Source: Firmicutes bacterium UBA5449
GTDB taxonomy: Bacteria; Bacillota; SHA-98; UBA4971
DNA length: 35,758 nt
NCBI GenBank assembly: GCA_002424305.1
Contig: DIQZ01000062.1
Coordinates: 1 to 35,758, forward strand
Direction: 5' to 3'
In this document: positions 25,272 through 34,419 of the stretch, one piece after another
Layout of the letters: every line of letters begins with the position of its first letter
Numbering within the stretch: the stretch's first letter is position 1
Program-made: the position numbers and the translations under genes
Notes under the pieces: model-generated
Databases searched by the model: none
Seen by the model: the letters and a program-made list of their open reading frames with translations, nothing else
What the model was told of the DNA's origin: nothing

Positions 25272-25658
25272 ATGGGAATGCCTCCTTTGGGAGATCAGGA
25301 GCTGGATCTACTGAAGTTCATTACTGAGCGTTCACCGATGACTGTGCGCGAAGCTTGCGAGGGCTATGGCAAAGATAAGGGTCTTGCCCGAACCACGGTC
25401 CTCACAATGATGGAGAGGCTCAGAACTAAGGGATACCTCACTAGGTCAGAAGGCAAAGGAGCAAACGAATACTCCGCCCGCTTGACCCGCTCTGCGCTCA
25501 TGCGCGGAGTAGTCCGCAACTTTGTCGAGAAAACGCTCGGAGGCACATTGTCGCCTTTCGTAGCATACATCGCAGAGGATGCCGGCGTAGACCCACAGGA
25601 GCTTGAGGAACTCAAACGACTCGTTGATGAGCTCGAGTCGCGGGAGGATGAGCAATGA
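25272..25658 (+). CDS. blaI: BlaI/MecI-family transcriptional repressor
   Basis: 128 aa from ATG 25272, with AGGGG 10 nt upstream; GTG 25263 is possible but too close to that site. The winged-helix BlaI pattern is clear: LGDQELDLLKFI, then LARTTVLTMMERLRTKGYLTR (the recognition helix and wing) and the C-terminal dimer region ending in a Leu/Glu-rich helix. BlaI repressors bind GTAG/CTAC dyads and are removed by proteolysis when BlaR1 senses a cell-wall signal. The stop overlaps the blaR1 start by ATGA. The target is probably this operon plus the CofE-like gene, on the evidence of shared motifs. Confidence 0.88.
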   Translation: MGMPPLGDQELDLLKFITERSPMTVREACEGYGKDKGLARTTVLTMMERLRTKGYLTRSEGKGANEYSARLTRSALMRGVVRNFVEKTLGGTLSPFVAYIAEDAGVDPQELEELKRLVDELESREDEQ

Positions 25659-26809
25659 GGCATGGTCTACAGTACCTGCTTTTTATCCAGTCGCAATACT
25701 GGATCCGCTCCATGTGGAGCGCTTTTTGGCAGGGCAGTCTGGCACTTGCGGTAGTATGGGCTTTGAGCAAAGCCTTCCCACGCATTCCAGCTCGCAACCG
25801 GTGCTGGCTATGGCGTCTTGGGCTGGCAAAATCACTTCTTCAGTTATTCGCAGCTCCCCAGATCGATGTTGCAGTGTTGCCGCGTACTCGAACAGTGCTG
25901 GCACTGGTTGTGTCTGACCACTTAGCCAAGAGCATACCTACACGTGCACAGCTATCTCGGGATTTTGGCAGGCCTTTGATGATTCTCTGGCTAGTGGGGA
26001 TTACCGTAAGCTTAGTGCGTATCGTGATTGCATTGGCGAAGGCGCATTACATGGCTAGGCATAGCACATCTGTGCGTAGTGAAGAACCTAATGCCTTCCT
26101 CTCCCGGCTGTGCAATCAGATGGGAATTAGCCTGCAACCGAGGCTCGTCACCGCTGGCTGGGCATCTACTCCGATGACTCTGGGAATGGGTGGAAGATAT
26201 GTCATGGTCGTTCCTGAAGTATTGCTGGCGCCGGAAAGTAGAGAGGATCTTCAATCAGTGTTAGCGCACGAGTTAGCCCACATCAAGAGGCGAGACTTGT
26301 CATGGAACTGGCTTCACACGGTAGTTAAAGCGCTGTTCTTCTTTAACCCACTGATCTGGGTAGCCGGCCGAGAGCTCAGGATTGCCCAGGAGATGGCGTG
26401 TGATGAAATGGCCATACACGCCACTGGCGCAAGAGCAGCGCGGTATGGAAAGACTCTTCTCACCATGATCACTCCATCCCAAGGGGCCGGCTCAATGTGG
26501 GAAGTGGCATCAGCATCTGCAGGTGCGTCTGCCCGGGTAATGCGCAGGCGACTCATAGAGCTAAAGTATATTGAGGATTCACCCGCAAGGAGACTCTCGA
26601 CATCCATAATAACGTTACTCCTCACATGCTTGCTGGTTGTGCCTTTCCAGATTGTGGAGGCTCCGCGCGATAGGGTACCCACACCGGAAATAGCAACAAT
26701 CAGGGATCAGACATACATATCTGAGTCTTGGATAAGCATAGGAATTGTCCGGCCGGGCACAGAGGAAAGCTTGCTTATAGCGCGAATCAGGGCCCCCGAG
26801 ACATCATGA
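25655..26809 (+). CDS. BlaR1-type M56 membrane metallopeptidase without sensor domain
   Basis: 384 aa; ATG overlaps the blaI stop (ATGA). Several membrane helices flank a zinc peptidase domain with HELAH (205-209) followed by KRRD, and E246 with ACDE further on. This is the M56 family of BlaR1/MecR1. Those proteins detect a cell-wall signal and cleave BlaI. Here the penicillin-binding C-terminal sensor domain is missing: only about 70 residues follow the last membrane helix (about 310-325). The signal must therefore be read differently, perhaps by the short extracytoplasmic tail or by another protein such as the membrane-bound hydrolase at 21.5 kb (speculative). Confidence 0.87.
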   Translation: MRHGLQYLLFIQSQYWIRSMWSAFWQGSLALAVVWALSKAFPRIPARNRCWLWRLGLAKSLLQLFAAPQIDVAVLPRTRTVLALVVSDHLAKSIPTRAQLSRDFGRPLMILWLVGITVSLVRIVIALAKAHYMARHSTSVRSEEPNAFLSRLCNQMGISLQPRLVTAGWASTPMTLGMGGRYVMVVPEVLLAPESREDLQSVLAHELAHIKRRDLSWNWLHTVVKALFFFNPLIWVAGRELRIAQEMACDEMAIHATGARAARYGKTLLTMITPSQGAGSMWEVASASAGASARVMRRRLIELKYIEDSPARRLSTSIITLLLTCLLVVPFQIVEAPRDRVPTPEIATIRDQTYISESWISIGIVRPGTEESLLIARIRAPETS

Positions 26810-26925
26810 AATCGTTTCCTCTGCACTCACGCGCTCCAAAATAGCGATCGAATCGGAGATGCCACTACTTCATTGCTTTAGTTCGGGAAATGGGAAATGG
26901 ATTCTCATAAAGGATACTTGACACC

Positions 26926-27185
26926 TTTGCAGCATTAGCTACTAATCTGTTCATCTTCTCAGTTGTCTCCGGCGCCCGCTTTCCAAAGTACCATACCACA
27001 GTAGGGTTGTATGCCTAAACGATTCCCCAATTCTCATCACAGTCTTGCTGGTCTTCGCAGTGATGAACAACATTTCGCACAAGGCACCTATCCATAAGAA
27101 GAAAGATATCGCTTGTATAATCCTCATACATTAATCCAATTAAAAGACATTACAGACCTCCCTTGCCTACTAATGGCATATACCA
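26926..27185 (-). pseudogene. Broken duplicate of the methyltransferase 5' end and leader
   Basis: This stretch parallels 23.91-24.18 kb. About 100 bp around the start codon, including AGGGAGG and the upstream GGCATATACCA, is near-identical to the intact gene. After ATG TCT TTT AAT TGG ATT AAT GTA one extra T creates an immediate TGA frameshift, and further on a TAG replaces the leucine of ILAYNP (reads GIV-stop-AYNP). Similarity ends where the intact protein has about 75 residues, and the SAM-binding domain is absent. It cannot be functional. Confidence 0.85.
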
Positions 27186-27463
27186 TTTTCTAATACCGGA
27201 CATGTTCACTCTCCCATGTATTTTCCCTTCCATATCATGCACATCGGTTGCGTCAAAGAAGCACGCCTCTTGGTCGGCAAAACAGAACTGATTCCTGCAG
27301 TTACATAGATATCCATAGCAACTTACACTATGATCTGCATCCCCGCTGCGTACTACGATAACATCCGGCCACCCCTTACCGAAAATCACGAAGTGACGTT
27401 GGACAATAGCAAAGATACAGGTCAGTGAATTTATACCGAGAACTCTTACTCAGCATACTTGAA

Positions 27464-27585
27464 GCAAGAAAGGCGGCTCTACAGGCATCTTTGAGTGGTT
27501 TTTCCCTGAGCTTTTTCAGGTATCTCTCATAGAAAACTTCCGCTGCAAATGCTTCCGAGCGGAGCTTTGCTATTGATTTTTCCAT
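27464..27585 (-). pseudogene. Fragment of a RelE/ParE-type toxin gene
   Basis: The minus strand reads ERYLKKLREKPLKDACRAAFLA, matching ERYLKKLREKPLKDAYRAAFLA of the intact toxin at 20607-20924, then diverges. The remaining two thirds of the toxin and its antitoxin are missing. Unrelated sequence of about 280 bp separates it from the methyltransferase fragment; I see nothing recognisable there. Confidence 0.75.
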
Positions 27586-27624
27586 AAAAACCCGTATAAT
27601 GAGTTTAGAAAATCTCCGTTTTCT
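27573..27624 (+). promoter_or_regulatory. AbiE promoter and dyad operator
   Basis: TTGATT (27573-27578), a 16-bp spacer and TATAAT (27595-27600) form a strong promoter. The inverted repeat AGAAAA (27607-27612) with TTTTCT (27619-27624) lies just downstream, where an AbiEi-type antitoxin would be expected to bind for autoregulation. Confidence 0.65.
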
Positions 27625-27657
27625 TATTCTTGGAGTGGTAGAAGGGTGGCGGATTAA

Positions 27658-28260
27658 TTGGAAACAGTAGATGCAATAAAAAAGATCGTAGACGCAAATA
27701 ATGCAATCATAAAAACTGCAGATCTGTCGGCGCTAAATATTTATTATCATAGCATACAGAAGCTACTACAAAAGGGAATGCTTAGGAAAATCAAACACGG
27801 ATATTATTGTCTTGCAGAACATGCAGATGGCATGAGCGAAGCAGCTCTGGTTGCACAGCTTTTCCCTGACGGAGTTCTTTGCATGTACTCGGCACTTTTC
27901 TATTACGGCTACAGCAATCATACGCCTCTCGCCTGGGATCTCGCTGTAGATAAGGACACCTCAAAGGCACGTTTTGATCTAGACTATCCCTATGTGAAGC
28001 CCTATTATCTAGAACCGTCACAACTTTCATTTGGCATCACAGAAGCAGACTACGGTGACTGCGAAATGGCAATCTTCGACCGTGACCGGCTGATTTGCGA
28101 ATGTCTGCAATATGAGAACAAGATGGACAGGGAAATCTTCAATAGCGCAATACAAAACTATGTGAAGGATAGCAAAAAGTGCATCCCGAATCTTCTTGAG
28201 TATGCAAAACTACGGAGGGTAAAAGAGAAGGTCAGGCAACGCGTTGGAGTGTGGCTATAG
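27658..28260 (+). CDS. AbiEi-type antitoxin (type IV toxin-antitoxin system)
   Basis: 200 aa from a TTG start at 27658, preceded by GGTGGCGGA. The N-terminal 55 residues form a winged helix (IVDANNAIIKTADL, LQKGMLRKIKHGYYCL) as in AbiEi antitoxins. The rest resembles the AbiEi C-terminal region: a MYSALFYYGY helix, LAVDKDTSK strands and a conserved DRDRLICECLQYENKMDREIF stretch. AbiEi represses its operon through the N-terminal domain and counteracts the toxin through the C-terminal part. The toxin gene follows without any gap (TAG then ATG). Confidence 0.82.
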   Translation: METVDAIKKIVDANNAIIKTADLSALNIYYHSIQKLLQKGMLRKIKHGYYCLAEHADGMSEAALVAQLFPDGVLCMYSALFYYGYSNHTPLAWDLAVDKDTSKARFDLDYPYVKPYYLEPSQLSFGITEADYGDCEMAIFDRDRLICECLQYENKMDREIFNSAIQNYVKDSKKCIPNLLEYAKLRRVKEKVRQRVGVWL

Positions 28261-29163
28261 ATGGACATGGGTGCATCGATTATAACAAGACTGAAAAATA
28301 AGGCAAAGACAACCGGTAAACCTCTGCAGCTGTACTTGCAGTTATTCTGTCAGGAAGAGTTCCTGCGGCGGGTATCCATGTCAGACTTTGCTGACAACCT
28401 TATCCTCAAAGGTGGCCTGTTCATCTACATGTTAACCAATTTTGAAAGCCGCGCAACTATTGATGTAGACTTTCTCCTGCGTCATCTACCGAACAACGTG
28501 GAACAGATACAGGACATTGTTGAGAAAATTCTCGCCGTGGACACGGGAAACAACTTCATCACTTTTGAGTCCAAAGGCTATGAGAAAATCACTCTCCAGC
28601 ATAAGTATAACGGTGTCAGTTTTCAACTCATTGGACGAATCAAGAATACCCGCACACCATTCAAGGTAGATATCGGCGTGGGAGATGTAATCGTACCAAA
28701 ACCGGAGAAATGGATAATCCCCGTACAGCTTCCCGAATTCACAGCTCCAAAGATAAGTACATATTCTTTGGAGAGCACTATTGCAGAGAAACTGGATGCT
28801 ATTTTGCAGCGTCTGGAACTGACCAGCCGCATGAAAGATTTTTACGATATCTACTACTTAGCACATAACTTCGACTTGGATGGCCTAAAGTTGCAGGAAG
28901 CTGTTTTTCAAACCCTGCAAAATCGAGGCACAGTTTATGATAAAGACAGCATAGAAAGAATCGTTGCCTTTGCAGACCACAGCGACATGCAAACAAAATG
29001 GAGTCAATTTCTGAAACGGTCGAAACTCCCTGCCATGGAATTTGCGGAAGTGCTGAATACAATAGACGAATTCCTATCACCTGTATGGGAGGCTATGACC
29101 GAAGAGGCAGAGTTTTTCAACGAATGGTCTGCAGAAAGAGTTAAGTGGAGAAAAGAAGGTTGA
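28261..29163 (+). CDS. AbiEii/AbiGii-type nucleotidyltransferase toxin
   Basis: 300 aa, ATG immediately after the antitoxin stop. Family motifs are intact: LILKGGLFIYML (G-G of the nucleotidyltransferase), RATIDVDFLLR with the DxD pair, a third strand FKVDIGVGDV, and the C-terminal signature STIAEKLDAILQR followed by RMKDFYDIYYLA. AbiEii toxins transfer nucleotides to RNA targets such as tRNA acceptor ends and cause growth arrest during phage infection. Nothing suggests inactivation. The pair stands alone; the next gene starts about 170 nt downstream and is metabolic. Confidence 0.88.
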   Translation: MDMGASIITRLKNKAKTTGKPLQLYLQLFCQEEFLRRVSMSDFADNLILKGGLFIYMLTNFESRATIDVDFLLRHLPNNVEQIQDIVEKILAVDTGNNFITFESKGYEKITLQHKYNGVSFQLIGRIKNTRTPFKVDIGVGDVIVPKPEKWIIPVQLPEFTAPKISTYSLESTIAEKLDAILQRLELTSRMKDFYDIYYLAHNFDLDGLKLQEAVFQTLQNRGTVYDKDSIERIVAFADHSDMQTKWSQFLKRSKLPAMEFAEVLNTIDEFLSPVWEAMTEEAEFFNEWSAERVKWRKEG

Positions 29164-29335
29164 GTCCTGGTACATACCCTCAGAAGCTCTTCACAAAGTC
29201 AGCCATAGCGGGTGTCAATAGCCAAAAACAACCGGAAATCAATTGACAATCCAGCATGGTTTTGGATACCATTATAGTGTGGATTAACCAAGCGTAGCTT
29301 GAAGTATATTGCGTTTAATAGCGGGAGAGGTTGAA

Positions 29336-32300
29336 TTGTGGCGAAACCATAGGAACGAAGTCGTACACTTAGGATTGGACGTAGGTTCAACTACCGTCAA
29401 GCTGGTATTCTTGGACAAAGACAATCAGTTGATTTATCAGGATTATCAGCGTCACCATGCTGATATCGGAAGCACTCTTACTTCCCTTCTTAATCAAGCA
29501 TTCAATCACATTGGGAACACGCCTTTAACTGCCATGGTAACCGGGTCAGCCGGCATATCTGTATCAGACCGGCTGGATCTTGAGCATATCCAAGAAGTTA
29601 TTGCCTGCAGCCGGGCAATTGAGGCGTTTATTCCGGAAACCGATGTGTCTATCGAGCTAGGTGGAGAAGACGCGAAGATCACCTATTTCACCGGCGGTAT
29701 TGACCAGCGGATGAATGGCATATGTGCAGGGGGTACCGGTGCGTTCATAGATCAAATGGCTTCCCTGCTTCAGACTGACGCAGCAGGCCTCGATGACCTT
29801 GCTTCACGCCGCAAGATGATATACCCGATTGCAGCTCGGTGTGGAGTGTTTGCAAAAAGTGATATCCAGCCTCTACTTAACCAGGGAGCAGCCAAAGAAG
29901 ATATTGCAGCATCCGTCTTTCAATCAGTGGTTAACCAAACCATCAGCGGACTTGCATGCGGTAAACCCATTCGAGGCCGTGTAGCTTTCCTGGGCGGCCC
30001 ACTTCATTACCTTCCTGAGCTCCGAAAGAGATTCAGAGAAACACTGAACCTTACAGATAAAACTGCTATTGTGCCTGAAAACGGCCATTATTTTGTCGCT
30101 CTTGGTGCAGCTTTGGCGTCCCGGAACCTTCCTGTCATGAGTTTTCAGGACATAATCCATCGCCTGCATTTACTGGATGAAGAGGTGGCTCCTGAAGTAT
30201 GGAGACTCCCACCTCTGTTTAATAACTCCCGTGAGCTCAAGGAATTCAGATCCCGCCACGATGAGGATAAAGTTCACCGTGGAGATCTTAGTTCCTATCA
30301 CGGACCCTGTTTTCTAGGGATAGATGCAGGTTCCACGACTACCAAAGCTACCTTGATAGATAAGGATGCAAATCTTTTATATGCTTTCTACACCAACAAC
30401 CATGGCAGCCCTATCCAGTCGACGTTAGGGATCTTAAGAGACCTATATTCTAAGCTGCCTCCCGCGGCTCATATCGCAAACTCCGCAGTAACCGGGTATG
30501 GAGAAGGCCTTATCAAAGCCGGACTCCACGTGGATCTCGGCGAAGTTGAGACCATAGCCCACTTCAAGGCTGCTGAGTATTTCTATCCCGGTGTGGATTT
30601 TGTCCTTGATATGGGCGGCCAGGACATGAAGTGCCTGAAAATCAAAGACGGAGTCATCGACAGTATTATGCTGAATGAGGCATGTTCCTCAGGGTGCGGC
30701 TCATTCATTGAAACATTCGCACATTCGCTGAACCTTGAGGTAAGTGAATTCGCGGATTGCGCTCTTACGGCCGAATCCCCTGTGGATCTCGGCTCAAGGT
30801 GCACCGTGTTCATGAATTCCCGGGTCAAGCAAGCCCAAAAGGAAGGAGCCTCTGTAGGGGATATTTCTGCGGGGCTTTCGTATTCAGTAGTCAAAAACGC
30901 ACTCTTTAAGGTGATTAAGATCCGGGATCCTAAGGATCTTGGAGACAAGATAGTCGTGCAAGGCGGTACATTCCATAATGATGCAGTCTTAAGATGTTTT
31001 GAGCTTATCACAGGGAAGGACGCTATAAGGCCGGATATTGCAGGGCTGATGGGTGCGTTCGGTGCTGCGTTAATCGCACGCAATGAATACCGTCCAGGCC
31101 ATGAGAGCACAATCATATCACCTGATAAGGTTAATGCTTTTGACTATAGATCTTCTACAGGACGATGCGGTGGATGCACCAACAACTGCCTTCTTACTGT
31201 AAATCGCTTCCAAGACGGGAGAAGGTTCATCTCAGGTAACCGCTGCGAGAAACCTCTTGGTGGGGAAAAGAATAAACAAGAGCTGCCGAATCTATTCACC
31301 TATAAGTTTAATCAGCTTTTCCATTATGAGCCTTTGCCTTTGGAAAAGGCCCAGAGAGGGGTTATCGGGATTCCTCGAGTCCTAAATATGTACGAGAACT
31401 ATCCCTTTTGGCATACATTTTTCACCCATCTAGGGTTTAGGGTGGAGCTTTCTCCCCCTTCCTCCCCTGCCCTTTTCGCACTTGGGAGTGAGACCATCCC
31501 CTCTGAATCAGTTTGTTATCCTGCAAAACTCGTTCACGGACATGTCGCGTGGTTAATCAAGCAAGGGATAAAGACTATTTTTTATCCATCCATCACTTTT
31601 GAAAGAAAAGAACAGCCTGAGGCTGATAACCACTTCAACTGTCCAATAGTTATTTCCTACCCTGAAGTCGCATCATCCAATATGGACATGATCCGGGAAA
31701 ACGGGGTCACTTTCATTAATCCCTTCTTACCCTATGAACATAAATCCCGGTTAGCAGACCGGCTTTATGAAGAACTTAAGAGCTTTGATCTTAGTAAGGG
31801 GGAAATCAAGAAAGCAGTTGAGGCTGCCTGGCAGGAAGATGAGCGAATCAAAGATGATATCCGTAGCCAAGGCGAAAAGGTTCTGGATTATCTGAAAGCC
31901 AACCGGATGAAGGGTGTGGTCTTAGCAGGCCGCCCCTACCACCTAGATCCCGGGATTAACCACGGCATTCCGGAAGTTTTCACATCAAACGGAATGGCTG
32001 TCCTAACTGAGGATTCAGTGGCACACTTGGGGGATGTCGAAAGACCACTCCGAGTTGTTGACCAGTGGGCATACCACTCCCGGCTTTATGCAGCCGCAAG
32101 TCTCGTGGCTGAAACCCCTGAGTTAGAAATTGTGCAGCTGAACTCTTTCGGATGTGGCCTGGACGCTATCACAACGGATCAGGTTCAAGAAATCCTAAAT
32201 CGGCACAACCGGCTTTATACAATGCTAAAGATTGACGAGATAAGCAACTTAGGAGCAGCCAGGATCAGGATTCGATCTTTAGTAGCTGCAGTCGAAGAAC

Positions 32301-33637
32301 GCGACAAGATGGGGATTACGCCCAAAGAACTCTATCCCGTCCCGACAAGACACATATTCACCAAAGAAATGAGAGAAAATCATGTGCTCCTATGTCCGCA
32401 GATGTCTCCCATTCATTTTGAAGTACTGGAAGAAGCCTTTAGATCAGAAGGATACAATGCAGTATTACTGTCCAAGGTGAAACGAGAGGACATAGAAGCC
32501 GGGCTGAAATATGTGAACAATGATGCCTGTTACCCTTCTATCATTGTAATAGGCCAACTGATTCACGCGCTTAAGTCCGGAAAATATGATCCTAAGAACA
32601 CCACAGTCCTGATGAGCCAAACCGGAGGCGGTTGCCGGGCTACCAACTACATAGGCCTCCTCCGGAAAGCCTTACGCGAATCAGGATTTTCTGACGTGCC
32701 GGTCTTATCCCTTAGCTTACAAGGAATCGAAGGCAATCCAGGATTCACACTCACCCCGAGGTTATTAAAAAAGGCGGTTGTATCTATAGTATATGGCGAT
32801 CTTTTGATGCGGGTGCTGTATCGAGTGCGTCCTTACGAGAAGATACCCGGCTCTGCCAACCTGCTGCTTAGCAAATGGCTTGACATCTTGAGGAAAGACG
32901 TAACCCAGACGAACTACAGAAGTTTTAGAGATAACATCTACGGAATAGTGGAAGACTTTGACCGATTTGAAATCACTGATATCAAGAAGCCCAAGGTAGG
33001 AGTGGTCGGGGAAATCCTGGTTAAGTATCACCCTGCAGCCAACAACCACGTGGTCAGCATTTTGGAAAGCGAAGGTGTGGAAGCGGTAGTCCCGGATATG
33101 TTGGATTTCTTCCTTTATTCCGTTCATGACGGTATCTTCCGCCACCGCTATCTGGCAGGCTCTCTCGGCAATATGCTGGTTAGCAAGGCAGCTATCCGCT
33201 ACCTGGAGCACTTCAGGCGGGACATGAAACATGCCCTCGATTCAAGTCAGAGGTTCGAAGTGCCTAAGACCATCTATCACCTGGCGGAGAAGGCGAAAGG
33301 AATTCTTTCTTGGGGTCATCATACAGGCGAAGGTTGGTTCTTAACAGCTGAGATGATTGAACTCATCGAAATGGGTGTGCCGAACATCGTCTGCGTCCAA
33401 CCGTTTGGTTGTCTCCCCAACCATGTTACCGGTAAAGGCATGCTCAAGGCGCTGAAAAAGAACTATCCCGAAGCGAACATTGTAGCTATCGACTATGACC
33501 CCGGAGCGAGCGAAGTTAACCAACTAAACCGTATTAAACTGATGCTCTCAGTAGCCTTTAAGAACCTGGGACTTTCCGGTGCAATACCGGCCTCTGATAG
33601 ATTGGAAAGCCTAGCTTCATCCCAATCCAGAAGATGA
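29336..33637 (+). CDS. Giant 2-hydroxyacyl-CoA dehydratase activase-like protein (BcrAD/BadFG, DUF2229, dehydratase-like)
   Basis: 1433 aa from TTG 29336, which has GGGAGAGG 5 nt upstream; a TTG at 29309 would add nine residues but lacks a site. Two ASKHA ATPase modules are visible: the first with LGLDVGSTTVKLV near residue 12 and CAGGTGAFIDQMA, the second near 325 with FLGIDAGSTTTKAT and CSSGCGSFIETFA. A cysteine-rich GRCGGCTNNC segment leads into a DUF2229-like part (from about 675, GIPRVLNMYENYPFWHTFF). The last 220 residues resemble the dehydratase subunit fold (VGVVGEILVKYHPAANNHV, GHHTGEGWFLTAEM, VQPFGCLPNHV). These fused proteins are common in anaerobes. Activases carry a 4Fe-4S cluster and drive one-electron reduction with ATP; the substrate here is unknown. 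Not obviously linked to the defence genes. Confidence 0.88.
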   Translation: MWRNHRNEVVHLGLDVGSTTVKLVFLDKDNQLIYQDYQRHHADIGSTLTSLLNQAFNHIGNTPLTAMVTGSAGISVSDRLDLEHIQEVIACSRAIEAFIPETDVSIELGGEDAKITYFTGGIDQRMNGICAGGTGAFIDQMASLLQTDAAGLDDLASRRKMIYPIAARCGVFAKSDIQPLLNQGAAKEDIAASVFQSVVNQTISGLACGKPIRGRVAFLGGPLHYLPELRKRFRETLNLTDKTAIVPENGHYFVALGAALASRNLPVMSFQDIIHRLHLLDEEVAPEVWRLPPLFNNSRELKEFRSRHDEDKVHRGDLSSYHGPCFLGIDAGSTTTKATLIDKDANLLYAFYTNNHGSPIQSTLGILRDLYSKLPPAAHIANSAVTGYGEGLIKAGLHVDLGEVETIAHFKAAEYFYPGVDFVLDMGGQDMKCLKIKDGVIDSIMLNEACSSGCGSFIETFAHSLNLEVSEFADCALTAESPVDLGSRCTVFMNSRVKQAQKEGASVGDISAGLSYSVVKNALFKVIKIRDPKDLGDKIVVQGGTFHNDAVLRCFELITGKDAIRPDIAGLMGAFGAALIARNEYRPGHESTIISPDKVNAFDYRSSTGRCGGCTNNCLLTVNRFQDGRRFISGNRCEKPLGGEKNKQELPNLFTYKFNQLFHYEPLPLEKAQRGVIGIPRVLNMYENYPFWHTFFTHLGFRVELSPPSSPALFALGSETIPSESVCYPAKLVHGHVAWLIKQGIKTIFYPSITFERKEQPEADNHFNCPIVISYPEVASSNMDMIRENGVTFINPFLPYEHKSRLADRLYEELKSFDLSKGEIKKAVEAAWQEDERIKDDIRSQGEKVLDYLKANRMKGVVLAGRPYHLDPGINHGIPEVFTSNGMAVLTEDSVAHLGDVERPLRVVDQWAYHSRLYAAASLVAETPELEIVQLNSFGCGLDAITTDQVQEILNRHNRLYTMLKIDEISNLGAARIRIRSLVAAVEERDKMGITPKELYPVPTRHIFTKEMRENHVLLCPQMSPIHFEVLEEAFRSEGYNAVLLSKVKREDIEAGLKYVNNDACYPSIIVIGQLIHALKSGKYDPKNTTVLMSQTGGGCRATNYIGLLRKALRESGFSDVPVLSLSLQGIEGNPGFTLTPRLLKKAVVSIVYGDLLMRVLYRVRPYEKIPGSANLLLSKWLDILRKDVTQTNYRSFRDNIYGIVEDFDRFEITDIKKPKVGVVGEILVKYHPAANNHVVSILESEGVEAVVPDMLDFFLYSVHDGIFRHRYLAGSLGNMLVSKAAIRYLEHFRRDMKHALDSSQRFEVPKTIYHLAEKAKGILSWGHHTGEGWFLTAEMIELIEMGVPNIVCVQPFGCLPNHVTGKGMLKALKKNYPEANIVAIDYDPGASEVNQLNRIKLMLSVAFKNLGLSGAIPASDRLESLASSQSRR

Positions 33638-33735
33638 CGGATTGTCAAGTCTGACTTCATCCAATCCAGGTGATATGGACATATCCTTCATGATATATAT
33701 TCTTCATGATATGATGGACACTCATTAGAAGAACC

Positions 33736-33796
33736 TTGACACCGGATGAGAAGCTGATATGAAAGCCCGGATAACCTAAAGCGTTCGATGGAAATC
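33736..33796. repeat. Dispersed intergenic repeat, copy 2
   Basis: Partner of 23232-23293: TTGACACCGGATGAGAAGC to TTCGATGGAAATC, with shared blocks GCTGAYATGA, GGATAA and TTCGAYGGAAATC. It lies about 100 bp after the activase gene and runs straight into a perfect hairpin. Confidence 0.5.
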
Positions 33797-33825
33797 GTAA
33801 CTGAGGCAAATTTCGCCTCAGTTAC
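33797..33825. terminator. Perfect 11-bp hairpin downstream of the activase gene
   Basis: GTAACTGAGGC (33797-33807) and GCCTCAGTTAC (33815-33825) with a 7-nt loop AAATTTC. It is followed by GTCTTTG, a weak T-run, so it may terminate the activase transcript about 160 nt downstream of the stop. It could also belong to the adjacent dispersed repeat. Confidence 0.55.
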
Positions 33826-33862
33826 GTCTTTGAAACTCAACTATTACAGGCCGGCGAAGGGA

Positions 33863-34358
33863 GTGCTACAAACTCGACCACCTTAGCCGGTTTGGGTGCA
33901 CTATTTTCGACCACACTCCCAAGTTTTTAGCTGAGCGTGCTTCAAATTCAACCATCGTACCCCGGCAGGTATGACATTTTCTACCATATGTTCCTGAGGG
34001 TGTACTATTTCCGATCACGTTTCTCAAATCTGTGTGCTATTTTCGACCACGTTTTTGAGTTTGAACTTAGGGGTGCCACAAATTCGATCACCAAACCGGT
34101 TTCGGTGCGCTATTTTCGATCACACTTTCCGTATTAGTGTTTGATTTTCGACCACCCAGCGCGAAAAAGTGCATGTGTCAGGTGGTTCCTGAGGGTGCGT
34201 GATCGAAAAGCGAACACGGTTTTAGAAAGTGTGTGCGTTTTTCGATCACGTTTTTGGAATATGTGATCGAAAACCTTACACCCCGAGAAATGTTATGAGA
34301 ACCGTGTGCCATTTTCGATCACGGATCCGTATTAGATGCGCGAAATTCGACCATCTTG
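33863..34358. repeat. Array of about 13 degenerate repeats resembling IS21-type terminal repeats
   Basis: Variants of TGCTATTTTCGAYCACG recur every 30-60 bp, for example near 33863, 33896, 33935, 33968, 33998, 34031, 34071, 34103, 34136, 34228, 34302 and 34334. At least two units are inverted (GTGATCGAAAA near 34197 and 34263). Sub-types CACAAATTCGA and CTATTTTCGA alternate. Ends of IS21-like elements in Bacillota carry multiple such repeats, but no transposase or helper ATPase gene is present, so this would be a remnant. Unit spacing and sequence are too irregular for CRISPR. Confidence 0.65.
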
Positions 34359-34419
34359 CCTCAAAATGTAGATTTTCTCTGTTTTCCACTACTACGGAGA
34401 GCGCACCGGTTACTCGTGC

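Noticed and set aside
27150..27389. 79-aa minus-strand frame between the methyltransferase and RelE fragments
   Set aside because: It runs into the leader of the methyltransferase fragment, lacks a ribosome site and matches nothing I know.
29245..29275. TTGACA and TATAGT as promoter of the activase gene
   Set aside because: The spacing is about 24 bp, too long for a sigma-A promoter.
33863..34358. CRISPR array
   Set aside because: Units are degenerate, partly inverted and irregularly spaced, and there are no cas genes.
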